Below, piece after piece: positions 41,190 through 50,374 of a stretch of DNA of 64,000 nt (positions are counted from its first letter, which is position 1; each line of letters begins with the position of its first letter). The translations under genes were made by a program, and so were the position numbers. Source of the stretch: Glycocaulis profundi. GTDB lineage: Bacteria; Pseudomonadota; Alphaproteobacteria; Caulobacterales; Maricaulaceae. Below the pieces are notes generated by a model. That model did not search any database and was not told the DNA's origin. It saw only the letters and a program-made list of their open reading frames with translations. The stretch spans positions 87,501-151,500 of the forward strand of contig VJOU01000002.1 of the NCBI GenBank assembly GCA_007050995.1, written 5' to 3'.

Positions 41190-42728
41190 ATGCCCATCCG
41201 CACCCTGCTCGCCGCGGCCTCAGCCTGCGCACTGTCCGCGCCCGCCCTCGCCCAGCCCGTCATGGGCCCGCATCTGGATGCGCACGAATACGTCCAGGCC
41301 CGGGGCGGCGCGTTCGGGGCGGCCTGGGCGCTGGAGTTCGAGGTGGCCCGCCAGCCCGCGCCCGCCGGCTATGACGCGCGGCTGGCCGCGGAAGAGGCCG
41401 AGGCGCCCGAACTGCCCGAGGCCGAGGGCGGAGGGAGCGCGCGCGCCGCGCTGATCGGGCCCGACTGGGCGCTGTATGAGCGCGACGGCGAGCGCACGCT
41501 GTATGACTTCGGCGCCGAGCGGCTGGTGCGCATGACGGGCGGGACGTTCGCGAACGGATCGATGCATGCCGCCGCCCAGCGCGCCTCGGACATGCTGGCC
41601 GCGCTGTCGGCGGGCGGTTCGGAGGACATCATCACCTTCGACGGGGTGGGCGAGCTGGACCGGTTCTGGCTGGAGGCGGCCATGGGCGCGGCGGCGGGGC
41701 CCGCCGAGGTCGAGGCGGCGATGGAGGGCGAGAGCCGCATCGTCTGGACCCGCGGCGGCCACCAGATCGCCGCCGCCGAGATGGAGGGCTGCGAGCGGCC
41801 CGAGATGGACGCGGACGGCCTGCGCTCGGCGCTGTCCATGCTGAACGCGGCCGCGCCCGTCCATCCCCTCGTGCTGGACGGGATCGGGGCGGCGGGTGCC
41901 CTGCCCTGCGCGCTGAGCTTCGCGGTCTACAGCCCCGACAGCCCGCAGGGGCGGATCGAGACCTGGACCCTGGTCGGCGCCGAGCTTGACGAGGACGCCG
42001 CGCCGCTGGCCATGGACCTGCGGCCCGTCCTGCCCGATTCCGAGCTTCTGGACGGCCCGCACATGGACCGGGCGCTGGCCGCCGCGCGCGGCGTCGGCGA
42101 CGAGCCGCTGGACCCGGCCGGGTTCATGGAGCTGATCGAGGCGGCGCAGGAGGCGGACGACCACGCCGGAGCCTGGCTGCTGCTGGGCGCGGAGGCGAGC
42201 AATTTCGGCCCCTGCCCCGAAGAAGCCATCGGCACCGAGCGTCTGGTGTGCGCGGGCGCGGGACCCATCGTGCGCGCGGCGCGCGAGGACGAGGGCTTCC
42301 AGCAGCTCATGGAGACCATCGCCGCCGCTCAGGAGGGCGCGCACCGCGCCGCGCTCGAAGGCATGCTGCCCCATATCGAGCGCGAGGACCGCGCCGGGGC
42401 CGCCGCCCGGGTGATGGCCGCCATGGAGATGATCGGCTGGGGCCGGGAGGGTCTGGAGACCTACCCCACCATCGATCCCGCGGGCCTGCTGGAGGAGGCG
42501 CTGGCGCTAGACCCCCACGCGCCGGACTATTACTGGCATCTGGGGCTGCGCTATCTCGAAGCGGGCGCGCCCGAGGCGGCGTGGACGCTGTTCGATCTGG
42601 GCCGGGCGCTGCCGGGGCGGGAGCCCACCCCGTCGCTGGCGCAGGCGGACAGGATAGAGGCGCGCGCGCAGTCCCTGGCGCCCGGATTCTTCCCCTTCGC
42701 CGAGCCTGAAGACGACGAATCTGAATGA
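41190..42728 (+). CDS. Secreted protein of unknown function with TPR-like C-terminus
   Basis: 512 residues: Sec signal peptide (MPIRTLLAAASACALSAPALA), then a large alpha/beta region with many Ala, Glu and Asp residues and two likely disulfide pairs (Cys in GCERPEM, LPCALSF, GPCPEEA, LVCAGAG). Helical repeats near the C-terminus (LLEEALALDPHAPDYYWHLGLRYLEAGAPEAAWTLF spans one or two TPR-like units, quoted here only by position, about 432-470). No family recognised. GAAGG upstream favours the ATG at 41190; an in-frame ATG at 41175 is possible. It lies upstream of podJ, 199 nt apart, and has its own unit. Confidence 0.8.
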   Translation: MPIRTLLAAASACALSAPALAQPVMGPHLDAHEYVQARGGAFGAAWALEFEVARQPAPAGYDARLAAEEAEAPELPEAEGGGSARAALIGPDWALYERDGERTLYDFGAERLVRMTGGTFANGSMHAAAQRASDMLAALSAGGSEDIITFDGVGELDRFWLEAAMGAAAGPAEVEAAMEGESRIVWTRGGHQIAAAEMEGCERPEMDADGLRSALSMLNAAAPVHPLVLDGIGAAGALPCALSFAVYSPDSPQGRIETWTLVGAELDEDAAPLAMDLRPVLPDSELLDGPHMDRALAAARGVGDEPLDPAGFMELIEAAQEADDHAGAWLLLGAEASNFGPCPEEAIGTERLVCAGAGPIVRAAREDEGFQQLMETIAAAQEGAHRAALEGMLPHIEREDRAGAAARVMAAMEMIGWGREGLETYPTIDPAGLLEEALALDPHAPDYYWHLGLRYLEAGAPEAAWTLFDLGRALPGREPTPSLAQADRIEARAQSLAPGFFPFAEPEDDESE

Positions 42729-42927
42729 TCTTTGCACATGGCGCGAACACCTTTACGCCCCATTAACCGCATCACTCGCTGATCGGGTGGAGCCTGAGGG
42801 GGTTCGCGCCGCGCGTGTGCGCCGAAATCCGGGCCGCCAGCACAATATCTGGTGGCCGGCCTTTCGGTTTACACAAGATTAACGGCCAACTACCCTCAGC
42901 CTAACGTGGGCCGGGAGTGTGAGTCGG

Positions 42928-45900
42928 ATGCCGTCCGGAACGCCGTGGAGCGTGAAAGGAATACACCCGCGCGCAAGGGCGATGGCCAAGACGGCCGCCC
43001 GGCGCGAGGGCGTCACGCTGGGCGAATGGCTCAACAAGGTCATCCTTGAAGACGAACCCGAAGCCGGCGAGCGCGGCTGGGACGACCGGCTGGGCGAATT
43101 CCCCGGTTTCGGGGGCGGCGGCGGCGGTGGCGGCGGCCTGGGCGGGGGCGGCGACGACACCCTGAAGACCATGATCGCCCGGCTGGCCCAGCGCATCGAG
43201 TCCGCCGAACGGCGCTCGGATCTGGCGCTGGGGGGCGTGGACCAGTCGGTGCGCGCGCTGGGGCGGCGCCTGACCCAGCTCGAGGAGGAGTTCTCCGAGG
43301 AGGACGGCCGCATCGAGGACGGGCTGGAGCGCACCCGGGAAACCCAGGATCAGATCATCGAGCGGCTGCGCCGTCTGGAGCGCTCCGGCTCGGGCGACGC
43401 GGGCGCGGTGGAGGCCATCGAGGCCACGCTGGGCAAGGTCGCAGCCCGGCTCTACGAGACCGAGCGCGACGTGCGCGCCGAGCTGGACGCCATCATCGAG
43501 CGCGACGCGCAGGACCGGGAGGGCCGCGAGGCCGCCCTGTCGGCCATGGCCGCCCGCATCGACGCCGCCGAACGCCAGGCCGCCCGCGCGGCGGAAGAGG
43601 CTGAAGAAGCCGTCCGCGCCCGCGAGGCCCGCTCGCGCAAGGCCATCGAGCGGCTGCACGCGGCCACCGAGAAGGTCCAGCAGCGCCTGGCCGGGGCGGA
43701 GAGCCGCCATGCCGACACGCTGGCCCGGATCGGCGAGGAGGTCACCCGGCTCGCCCAGGCCGTCGACCGGCGGCTGGCCGACGCCGAAACCCGGATCGAG
43801 TCGCGCATCGCCACCCAGCGCCGCGAGGGCGCGAGCGGGGCGGACCTGTCCCGGCTCGAAGCCCGTCTGGGCGAGGTGCGCGAGGACAATGCCGGCGCCA
43901 TCCAGGCCATCGGCGAGCAGGTCGCCCGGCTGGGCGAGACCCTGTCCGCCCGCGTCAGCGAAGCCGAGGAGCGCTCCGCCGCCGCCGTGGAATCGGTGGG
44001 CGACCGCGTCGCCCGCATGGTGGAGAATCTCGAACGCCGGTCCACCGACGAGGAGACGCTCGAAGCGCGCATCGCGGCCAGCGAGGAGCGCACCGCGCTG
44101 AGGATCGCCGAGGCCATGAAAGGCGTGCACGAACGCTTCGACCGCGCCCGCGCCGACACCGCCGAGGCCCTGACCCCGGTCCAGCGCACCATGCTGGCGC
44201 TGGGCGAGCGGCTCGAAGAGATCGAGCGCCGGGCCGAGGAACGCCGCGAACAGGCCATGACCACCGACTGGACCGGCCCGCTGGTCCTCCCGCCGGGCGC
44301 GGGCGACGCCTTCGACATCGAAGGCGACGACCCGGAAACGGACGCGCCTGAGCCTGAAGCGGAGACCGTGGCGAAGACGGCCCCGGCGGCGCCGGAAGCC
44401 GCGCCGCAAGAAGAAGAGACTCCCGCGCCCGCCGCAGCGGAGGCCACAGCGCCTGAGGCCGAGGCTGAAGCGCCCCGGACCGAGCCCGGCGCAGAGGACG
44501 ACGCGGACGCGCTGGCCATTGACGACATGGACAGCTGGGACGCGGCGATCAAGCCGGCGGACGCGGACGGGGAGACAGAGGCCGGCGCGGAGATCGCTGC
44601 AGAGACCGAGGTCGAAACCGAGGCCGAGGACGACTACGCGCCCTCTCCCGCCGCCCTGCGGCGCGATGCCGAGCCTGCCGACAGCCTGACCATCGACGAC
44701 AGCGACGCGTGGGAGACCGAGGCGGACGCGGATGAGAGCGAGGCCGAGACGGAGGCCGCCGCAGCTCCCGAACCGGCGCCCGAGCCCGAGGCTGAAAAGC
44801 CCGCGCCGCGCCCCGCCATTCTGGGTGCCACCGCGGACGCGGACTTCCTGGACACCATGCGCCGCAAGGCCCGGCCCGGCCATGCCGGGGACGCGGCGCG
44901 CTACCGTCCCCGCTCCGCCCCGGAGAATCCGGTGCGCGGACGCGCCATACTGATCGGCGCCAGCGCGGCGGGCTTCCTGGCCATCGCCGCGGCGGCGGGC
45001 CTGCTGGTCATGGATGGCGGGCGCACCGCCCCGGCGACCAATGGCGACGCGGAATCGGAAACCATCACCAACCTGTTCGCGTCCGAAGGCACGGGGCTGC
45101 GCACCGCCGAGGCGGCCGGCGCGGACGATGCCGCCCTCGCGCCGGGCATCGAGACGCCCGCCCTGCCCCTGCCGGAGGCCGCCGCCGACGAAGGCGCGGC
45201 TGACGAGGCGGCTGGCGCGGCGGCGGACGAGACCGGAACCGAAGAGACGCCTGCGGCTCCGGCCGCCGAGGAACCGGCGCCCGAGCCTGATCCCGTTGCC
45301 GTGGCGGACGCTGAACCCGCCGCCGCCGAGCCAGAGCCTGCCGTGGCCGAAGAGCCCGCGCCTGAACCCGACCCCGCTCCGGCGGAGGAGGTCCGTCAGG
45401 TCACGCTGGAATCGGCGGCCACCGAAGGCGACCCGGTCGCGCGCTATCAACTGGGCACGGCCCGGATCGAGGCGGGCGACCTGACCGGCGGCGCCGCGCT
45501 GATGCGCCGGGCGGCCGAGCAGGGCGTGCCCGCCGCCCAGTTCCGCTTCGGCCGGATGCTGGCCGAGGGCCAGGGCGTGGGCCAGAACATGGAGGCGGCC
45601 CGGACCTGGATCGAGCGCGCCGCCGAAAACGGCAACCTGCGCGCCATGTACGAGGCGGGCGTGATCAACGTGAACATGGACGGCGGGCCGGAGACCCAGG
45701 AGCGCGCCGCGCGCTGGTTCGAGCAGGCCGCCCTGCACGGCATGACCGACAGCCAGTTCAATCTCGCCCTGCTGTTCCAGGAGGGCTTCGGCCTGCCCCG
45801 CAGCGAGGCGGACGCCTATGCCTGGTTCCTGATCGCCGCGGCGGGCGGAGACGAGGCCGCCGCGGAGCGCGCCTCGGGGCTGCGCCAGTCGCTGTCGCCC

Positions 45901-46008
45901 GAAGAGCGCGCCGCCGCCGAGGACGCGGCTGAGAATTTCACCCCGCGGCCCCTCGACCCGGCCGCGCAGGGCCAGTATCCCCAGCAGGACTGGGAGGGGC
46001 GGTCTTGA
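42928..46008 (+). CDS. podJ: PodJ-type polar organising protein
   Basis: 1026 residues in PodJ order: N-terminus MPSGTPWSVKGIHPRARAMA...REGVTLGEWLN; a glycine-rich stretch; a long coiled-coil region (about 80-450); an acidic/proline-rich region (about 455-640); one membrane span (about 672-692); a second low-complexity acidic stretch; and periplasmic Sel1 repeats (about 830-945). In Caulobacter, PodJ localises to the flagellated pole, recruits PleC and is needed for pili and holdfast; periplasmic proteolysis trims it. The ATG at 42928 fits the family start better than the GTG at 42919. A GAGTC (CcrM) site lies 3 nt upstream of the ATG. Confidence 0.93.
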   Translation: MPSGTPWSVKGIHPRARAMAKTAARREGVTLGEWLNKVILEDEPEAGERGWDDRLGEFPGFGGGGGGGGGLGGGGDDTLKTMIARLAQRIESAERRSDLALGGVDQSVRALGRRLTQLEEEFSEEDGRIEDGLERTRETQDQIIERLRRLERSGSGDAGAVEAIEATLGKVAARLYETERDVRAELDAIIERDAQDREGREAALSAMAARIDAAERQAARAAEEAEEAVRAREARSRKAIERLHAATEKVQQRLAGAESRHADTLARIGEEVTRLAQAVDRRLADAETRIESRIATQRREGASGADLSRLEARLGEVREDNAGAIQAIGEQVARLGETLSARVSEAEERSAAAVESVGDRVARMVENLERRSTDEETLEARIAASEERTALRIAEAMKGVHERFDRARADTAEALTPVQRTMLALGERLEEIERRAEERREQAMTTDWTGPLVLPPGAGDAFDIEGDDPETDAPEPEAETVAKTAPAAPEAAPQEEETPAPAAAEATAPEAEAEAPRTEPGAEDDADALAIDDMDSWDAAIKPADADGETEAGAEIAAETEVETEAEDDYAPSPAALRRDAEPADSLTIDDSDAWETEADADESEAETEAAAAPEPAPEPEAEKPAPRPAILGATADADFLDTMRRKARPGHAGDAARYRPRSAPENPVRGRAILIGASAAGFLAIAAAAGLLVMDGGRTAPATNGDAESETITNLFASEGTGLRTAEAAGADDAALAPGIETPALPLPEAAADEGAADEAAGAAADETGTEETPAAPAAEEPAPEPDPVAVADAEPAAAEPEPAVAEEPAPEPDPAPAEEVRQVTLESAATEGDPVARYQLGTARIEAGDLTGGAALMRRAAEQGVPAAQFRFGRMLAEGQGVGQNMEAARTWIERAAENGNLRAMYEAGVINVNMDGGPETQERAARWFEQAALHGMTDSQFNLALLFQEGFGLPRSEADAYAWFLIAAAGGDEAAAERASGLRQSLSPEERAAAEDAAENFTPRPLDPAAQGQYPQQDWEGRS

Positions 46009-46121
46009 ACACGGGGCGCGCCATGACGCACCGCCGGAAGGCACGAGGACCGGACATCATGACGGACGCCGCGCGCGCCGCCGCCCGGCCCGGTCGCGCC
46101 CCCGCCCGGTAGGGGCGGGCG

Positions 46122-47063
46122 ATGCAGGTCTACCTGCCCATCGCCGAAATCTCGGTGAACCTGTTCCTCATTCTCGGCCTGGGGCTGGGCGTCGGCTTCC
46201 TGTCCGGCATGTTCGGCGTGGGCGGCGGCTTCCTGATGACGCCGATCCTGATCTTCATCGGCATCCCGCCCGCCGTGGCCGTGGCCACCCAGACCAACCA
46301 GATCGTCGCCTCGTCCGCCTCCGGCGCCATCGCCCATTTCCGAAGGCGGAGCCTGGACCTGAAGATGGGGCTCTGGCTGACGCTGGGCGGGGCGATGGGC
46401 TCGGTGATCGGGGTGCAGATATTCGCCATCCTGCGCGCGATGGGCCAGATCGATCTGGTGATCGCCCTGCTCTACGTCATGCTGCTGGGTGCGATCGGCG
46501 CGCTGATGCTGGTCGAGAGCGGGCGCGCCCTGCGCCGCCGCTGGCAGGCGCAGAAATCGGGCCAGACCTGGCGGCCCCGCCGCCGCCGCAAGCGCGGCAT
46601 GATCGACGCCCTGCCGCTGAAGACCCGCTTTCCGGTGTCGGGCCTGTATCTGAGCCTGATCCCCGTGCTGGGCGTGGGCTTCATGGTGGGTGTCCTGGCC
46701 GCGCTGATGGGCGTGGGCGGGGGCTTCGTGATGGTGCCCGCCATGATCTACCTGCTCAGGATGCCGACCAGCGTGGTGATCGGCACCTCGCTGTTCCAGA
46801 TCCTGTTCGTCACCGCGCTGACCACCTTTCTGCAGGCGGCCCAGAACCAGACCGTGGATCTGGTGCTGGCCGCCCTTCTGATCGTGGGCGGTGTGATCGG
46901 GGCGCAGTACGGCGCGCGGGCGGGCCAGAAGATCCGCGCCGAGGAGCTGCGCGCGGCGCTGGCCCTGATCGTGCTGGCGGTCTGCCTGAAACTGGCCTGG
47001 GATCTGGGCACGCCGCCGGTGGACATGTTCGAGCTGCTGGACGGCCGCAGGGGGAGCGCATGA
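46122..47063 (+). CDS. TauE/SafE family sulfite/anion exporter
   Basis: 313 residues with about eight membrane spans in two homologous halves, each with the family's glycine-rich motif: FLSGMFGVGGGFLMTPILIF (about 26-45) and LAALMGVGGGFVMVPAMIYL (about 196-215). A basic cytoplasmic loop (RRRRKRG) separates the halves. TauE/SafE proteins export sulfite, sulfoacetate or other small organic anions. Coupled by ATGA overlap to a TIGR02186 protein, its regular genomic partner in alphaproteobacteria. Confidence 0.93.
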   Translation: MQVYLPIAEISVNLFLILGLGLGVGFLSGMFGVGGGFLMTPILIFIGIPPAVAVATQTNQIVASSASGAIAHFRRRSLDLKMGLWLTLGGAMGSVIGVQIFAILRAMGQIDLVIALLYVMLLGAIGALMLVESGRALRRRWQAQKSGQTWRPRRRRKRGMIDALPLKTRFPVSGLYLSLIPVLGVGFMVGVLAALMGVGGGFVMVPAMIYLLRMPTSVVIGTSLFQILFVTALTTFLQAAQNQTVDLVLAALLIVGGVIGAQYGARAGQKIRAEELRAALALIVLAVCLKLAWDLGTPPVDMFELLDGRRGSA

Positions 47064-47884
47064 CCCGCCCCGGCCCCTTCGCCGCCCTGATGATCGGCCT
47101 TCTCGCCTTCGTGATGGCGGGCGCGCAGGGCCGTCCGCCCGAGGAGGACCGGGCCACCGGCATCGTCGCGGCGCTGACCCAGGACGTGGTGGAGATCCAG
47201 TCCACCTTCGACGGGGCGGAGCTGCAGCTTTTCGGCGCGGCCTCGGGCCTGCAGCCGGGCGACGACATCGTGATGACCGTGCGCGGGCCGCGCACCGACA
47301 TCCGGGTGATGCGCAAAGTGCGCCTGTTCGGGGTCTGGGTGAACGCCGCCCCGGTCCGCTTCCGCGAGGTTGAGGGGTATTACGCGGTCGCCTCCACCCG
47401 GCCCCTCAACCAGTTCGCCACCTTCTCCGCCCTGCGCCGAAACGGCATCGGGATGGAGCATCTGCGTCTCGTCGCGCCCGAGACCCAGCGCGCCCAGACC
47501 CTGTTCGGGGTCAGCGACGTGGTGGTGTCCGAGCTGGGCGGGGAGATCGTGGACTACCGGCAGGCCATCGTGCGCAACCGCGCCCGCGAGGGCCTGTACC
47601 TGGAAGACCCGCAAGGGGTTGAGATCATCGACGGGGGCCTGTTCCGCGCCCGCGTGATCCTGCCCCCCGTCACGCCCGTGGGCGAGTATCACGCCGATGT
47701 CTGGCTGTTCCGCGACGGCGCGCCCATCGCCACGCGGCGCACCACGCTGGAGGTCCGCAAGGCGGGCTTCGAGCAGGGGCTCCACGACCTCGCCCACCGC
47801 CATTCGATGATCTACGGCCTGCTGGCCGTGATCCTGGCCATGGGCGCCGGCTGGGGCGCGGCGGAGGTTTTCCGACGCCGCTAG
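47060..47884 (+). CDS. TIGR02186 family transmembrane protein (TauE partner)
   Basis: 274 residues: a signal anchor (about 5-24), a beta-rich periplasmic domain (about 30-235; VEIQSTFDGAELQLFGA, VMTVRGP, VRKVRLFGVWVNAAPV-like strands) and a C-terminal membrane span (about 250-268). This is an alphaproteobacterial family of unknown function, found next to TauE/SafE exporters. Translation is coupled (ATGA) to the exporter, suggesting a permease-associated periplasmic subunit. Confidence 0.88.
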   Translation: MTRPGPFAALMIGLLAFVMAGAQGRPPEEDRATGIVAALTQDVVEIQSTFDGAELQLFGAASGLQPGDDIVMTVRGPRTDIRVMRKVRLFGVWVNAAPVRFREVEGYYAVASTRPLNQFATFSALRRNGIGMEHLRLVAPETQRAQTLFGVSDVVVSELGGEIVDYRQAIVRNRAREGLYLEDPQGVEIIDGGLFRARVILPPVTPVGEYHADVWLFRDGAPIATRRTTLEVRKAGFEQGLHDLAHRHSMIYGLLAVILAMGAGWGAAEVFRRR

Positions 47885-47927
47885 GGGCGCTAAACCTTGA
47901 ACCCGACGCCACACCCGGAGCTCCCCC

Positions 47928-48407
47928 ATGAAACATTTCAGCGACGCCCCCCTCGCCCCCCTCGTGCTCGGCTTCGCCGGGCTGATCCCGTTCGTGGGCG
48001 GGGCGTTCGCGCTGGCTCTGGGCGGCCCGGCCGCGCTGCAGGCGGCCAACGCCCTGCCCGTCTACGCCGCGGTGGTGCTGTCCTTCATGGCGGGCGGACG
48101 CTGGGCGGCGGAGATCGTGCTGAGGGCGGACGCGCCGCGCACCGGCGTGCTGGCGCTGGCGGTGATCCTGTCGCTGGCGGGCTGGCTGGCCGTGCTGATG
48201 CAGGTCTGGAACCGGCCCGGCCTGCCCTTCGACACCGAGCTGGCGGGCTGGCTGATCCTGATCGGCGGCTTCCTGATCTCGTATCTGTGGGACCGCTCGG
48301 CGGCCCGTTCGGCCACCTTCCCGCTCTGGTACGCGCCCCTGCGACTGGCCCTGACGCTGGGCGCGGTGGTCAGCCTGGCCGCTGCGGCGGCGCTGCGGGC
48401 GCTGTGA
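47928..48407 (+). CDS. DUF3429 inner membrane protein
   Basis: 159 residues with five hydrophobic segments. Begins MKHFSDAPLAPLVLGFAGLIPFVGGA, the family-typical start given here as two parts (residues 1-12 and 13-26), and contains FMAGGRWAAEI. DUF3429 proteins are small polytopic membrane proteins of unknown function, common in alphaproteobacteria. GGAG lies upstream of the ATG at 47928; the stop overlaps the next gene's ATG by one nt (TGATG). Confidence 0.87.
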   Translation: MKHFSDAPLAPLVLGFAGLIPFVGGAFALALGGPAALQAANALPVYAAVVLSFMAGGRWAAEIVLRADAPRTGVLALAVILSLAGWLAVLMQVWNRPGLPFDTELAGWLILIGGFLISYLWDRSAARSATFPLWYAPLRLALTLGAVVSLAAAAALRAL

Positions 48408-48757
48408 TGAAGACGCTGCGCATCGTCGCCAACATCGCCACGCCCGACGTGGCCGCGGCCCGGCGCTTTTACGCCGATGTGCTGGGCCTCGACACGCTGA
48501 TGGATCATGGATGGCTGGTGACCTACGGGTCGGACGCCGCCGCGCGGGTGCAGGTCGCCGTCGCCTCCGAAGGCGGATCAGGCACGCCGGTTCCCGATCT
48601 GTCGGTGGAGGTGGACGATCTGGACGAGGCCCTGCGCCGGACCCGCGCGGGCGGGTTCGCCATCGAATACGGCCCCGTGGAGGAGCCATGGGGCGTGCGC
48701 CGCTTCTTCACCCGCGACCCGTTCGGCCGACTGGTGAACATTCTGGTTCATCTTTAG
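48407..48757 (+). CDS. VOC (glyoxalase/bleomycin-resistance) family protein
   Basis: 116 residues forming one vicinal-oxygen-chelate domain: IVANIATPDVAAARRFYADVLGLD, then VEVDDLDEALRRTRAGGF and a C-terminal RRFFTRDPFGRLVNILVH. Metal-ligand-like residues are not all present, and the member could be an isomerase, dioxygenase or binding protein. Coupled to the DUF3429 gene by a TGATG overlap. Ends in a 4-nt convergent overlap with pdeM. Confidence 0.9.
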   Translation: MKTLRIVANIATPDVAAARRFYADVLGLDTLMDHGWLVTYGSDAAARVQVAVASEGGSGTPVPDLSVEVDDLDEALRRTRAGGFAIEYGPVEEPWGVRRFFTRDPFGRLVNILVHL

Positions 48758-49452
48758 TCCGCCAGCAGCCTGCGGCCCGGCACGCGATAGACCCGGTCCC
48801 GGCCGACCATCCAGGCGTCGGGGCGGGCGGGGAAGCAGTTTTCATAGGCCGCGTCGCAGGCGTTCAGCCCGCCCGCATAGGCCCCGAAGGCGGGCAGGAT
48901 CAGGCGCGCGCCGTCGCTGAGAAAACAGCGGCGGCGCACGGTGCGCCCGCCCGCGGAAACCTTCGCGCACGGGTGCAGATGACCCGCGACCTCGCCCGGC
49001 GCAGCCCCCGCAGCGGGCTCGTGGCGCAGCAGGAGCGGGCCGAGGGCCAGTTCGGGCAGGGTGCGTCCGCCGAAACGGGCGGGCGGCTCAGGATCGTGAT
49101 TGCCCTCGATCCATATCCATTCAGGAACCGCCCCGACCAGCGCGGCGAGCGCGTCCGCGTCCGCCTCGTGCATCCGCCCGTCCGCCCCCAGATCATGGAA
49201 GCTGTCGCCCAGCGCGACGACGCGCGAGGGCGCGAGCCGGGCGACGGTCTCGGCCAGCCGCCTTATGGTGGCGCGGGTGTCGTAGGGCGGCAGGGGCACG
49301 CCCCGGGCGGCGAAGGCGGAGCCCTTCTCCAGATGCAGGTCCGCCACGATCAGCGTGCCGCACGACTCGACCACAGCCACGCCCGAGCGGTCGGCCAGAA
49401 GGACCGCGCCATTGACCGCAAGGCGGGCGGGAGGATGGACGGGAGCGTGCAT
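48754..49452 (-). CDS. pdeM: Ligase-associated DNA damage response endonuclease PdeM
   Basis: 232-residue calcineurin-like metallophosphoesterase of the PdeM family. Metal-binding motifs: LIVADLHLEKG (D-x-H), VVALGDSFHD (GD), IEGNHDP (GNHD) and the later VAGHLHP (GH-x-H). Part of the four-gene Lhr-ligase-exonuclease-PdeM DNA repair set found in many proteobacteria. The ATG at 49452 has GGAAGG at proper distance; a GTG three codons upstream is too close to it. The other three set members lie at 50375, 56394 and 59855. Confidence 0.93.
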   Translation of the reverse strand: MHAPVHPPARLAVNGAVLLADRSGVAVVESCGTLIVADLHLEKGSAFAARGVPLPPYDTRATIRRLAETVARLAPSRVVALGDSFHDLGADGRMHEADADALAALVGAVPEWIWIEGNHDPEPPARFGGRTLPELALGPLLLRHEPAAGAAPGEVAGHLHPCAKVSAGGRTVRRRCFLSDGARLILPAFGAYAGGLNACDAAYENCFPARPDAWMVGRDRVYRVPGRRLLAD

Positions 49453-49511
49453 GGCGCGCACCCTTCCCGTTCCCGATCCGTTCGTAAAGAGGATTTGTGT
49501 GTGAGGTTTCT

Positions 49512-49590
49512 CTGTCCTCCCGCGCTCCGCTTGGTCGGTCCTCGCTGCGCTGCGGGCGCGCGGTCGCGCTTGCGGCGGCTTCGCCGCCGG
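49512..49590 (+). repeat. 79-bp dispersed repeat, copy 1
   Basis: CTGTCCTC...GCCGCCGG, with 74 of 79 positions matching copy 2 at 52938-53016 in the same orientation, by eye. It fills the gap between pdeM and the acetyltransferase gene. It contains GCTGCGCTGCGGGCGCGCG and GGCGGCTTCGCCGCC, which fold on themselves. Confidence 0.85.
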
Positions 49591-50226
49591 TCAGGCCCTT
49601 TTCAGGGCCTCCACGTCCCCGCCTCGGATGGCGTTCAGGTGGCGGGTGATCTTCTCCGCGGGCCAGTCCCACCATGCGGCCTTGAGCAGGGCCTGGATGG
49701 TGTCGGGATCGAAGCGGGTCTTGCGGATTTCCGCCGGATTGCCTGCAACCACGGCATAGTCGGGTACGTCGCGGCTGACGACCGCGTGGGCGGCGATGAT
49801 CGCGCCGTGACCGATCCTCACGCCCGGCAGGATGACCGCGCCGCGTCCGATCCAGACGTCATGGCCCACGACCGTGTCCCCGCGGCTCCCGCTCTCCATC
49901 TCCGCGGCGTTGAAGCCCGCCTCCCATCCCTGCCCGAATATCTGGAAGGGATAGGTGGAGAGACCATTCAGCGCATGGTTGGCGCCGTTCATGATGAAGG
50001 TCGCGCCCGTGGCGATGGCGCAGAACCGGCCGATCACCAGCCGGTCGCCGATGAAATCGTAGTGATACAGGACGTTGCGGGTCTCGAACTCTTCAGGCGC
50101 GTCGGGGTCGTCGTAATAGGTGTACTCGCCCACCTCGATCAGCGGGTTTTTCACGACGGGCTTGAGAAAGCACACGCGGGGAAAACCCGGCATGGGGGCG
50201 GGGTTCATGGGGTCGGGGCCGTGCAT
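49591..50226 (-). CDS. CatB/Vat-type hexapeptide acetyltransferase
   Basis: 211-residue left-handed beta-helix acyltransferase of the xenobiotic acetyltransferase (XAT) class. Evidence: [46 protein letters not shown] in successive coils with the catalytic His in GANHALNG, then [48 protein letters not shown]. Homologues acetylate chloramphenicol or streptogramins, but chromosomal members in environmental bacteria mostly have unknown substrates, so resistance cannot be claimed. GAAAGG precedes the ATG at 50226. Confidence 0.92.
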   Translation of the reverse strand: MHGPDPMNPAPMPGFPRVCFLKPVVKNPLIEVGEYTYYDDPDAPEEFETRNVLYHYDFIGDRLVIGRFCAIATGATFIMNGANHALNGLSTYPFQIFGQGWEAGFNAAEMESGSRGDTVVGHDVWIGRGAVILPGVRIGHGAIIAAHAVVSRDVPDYAVVAGNPAEIRKTRFDPDTIQALLKAAWWDWPAEKITRHLNAIRGGDVEALKRA

Positions 50227-50374
50227 GAGCGGGCCTTTCTCGGATTATGGCGATGGCGGAGAGGCGGCGCGTCGACAGGCGCGTGCGGGCCGGGCCGGAG
50301 GCCGGGCCATGCAAACCACGCGTGTCGGAAAGCCGCTAGATCATAATGAGCCGATGTGACCCGCCCCGCCGCCC

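Noticed and set aside
42901-46044. Minus-strand open frame of over 1000 codons opposite podJ
   Set aside because: It mirrors the codon structure of podJ, has arginine/glycine-biased composition, no ribosome binding site and no recognisable domain. GC-rich codon use leaves antisense frames open.
49591-50226. Calling the hexapeptide acetyltransferase an antibiotic resistance gene
   Set aside because: The fold and catalytic His fit the XAT class, but substrate specificity cannot be read from sequence and chromosomal homologues are often not resistance genes.
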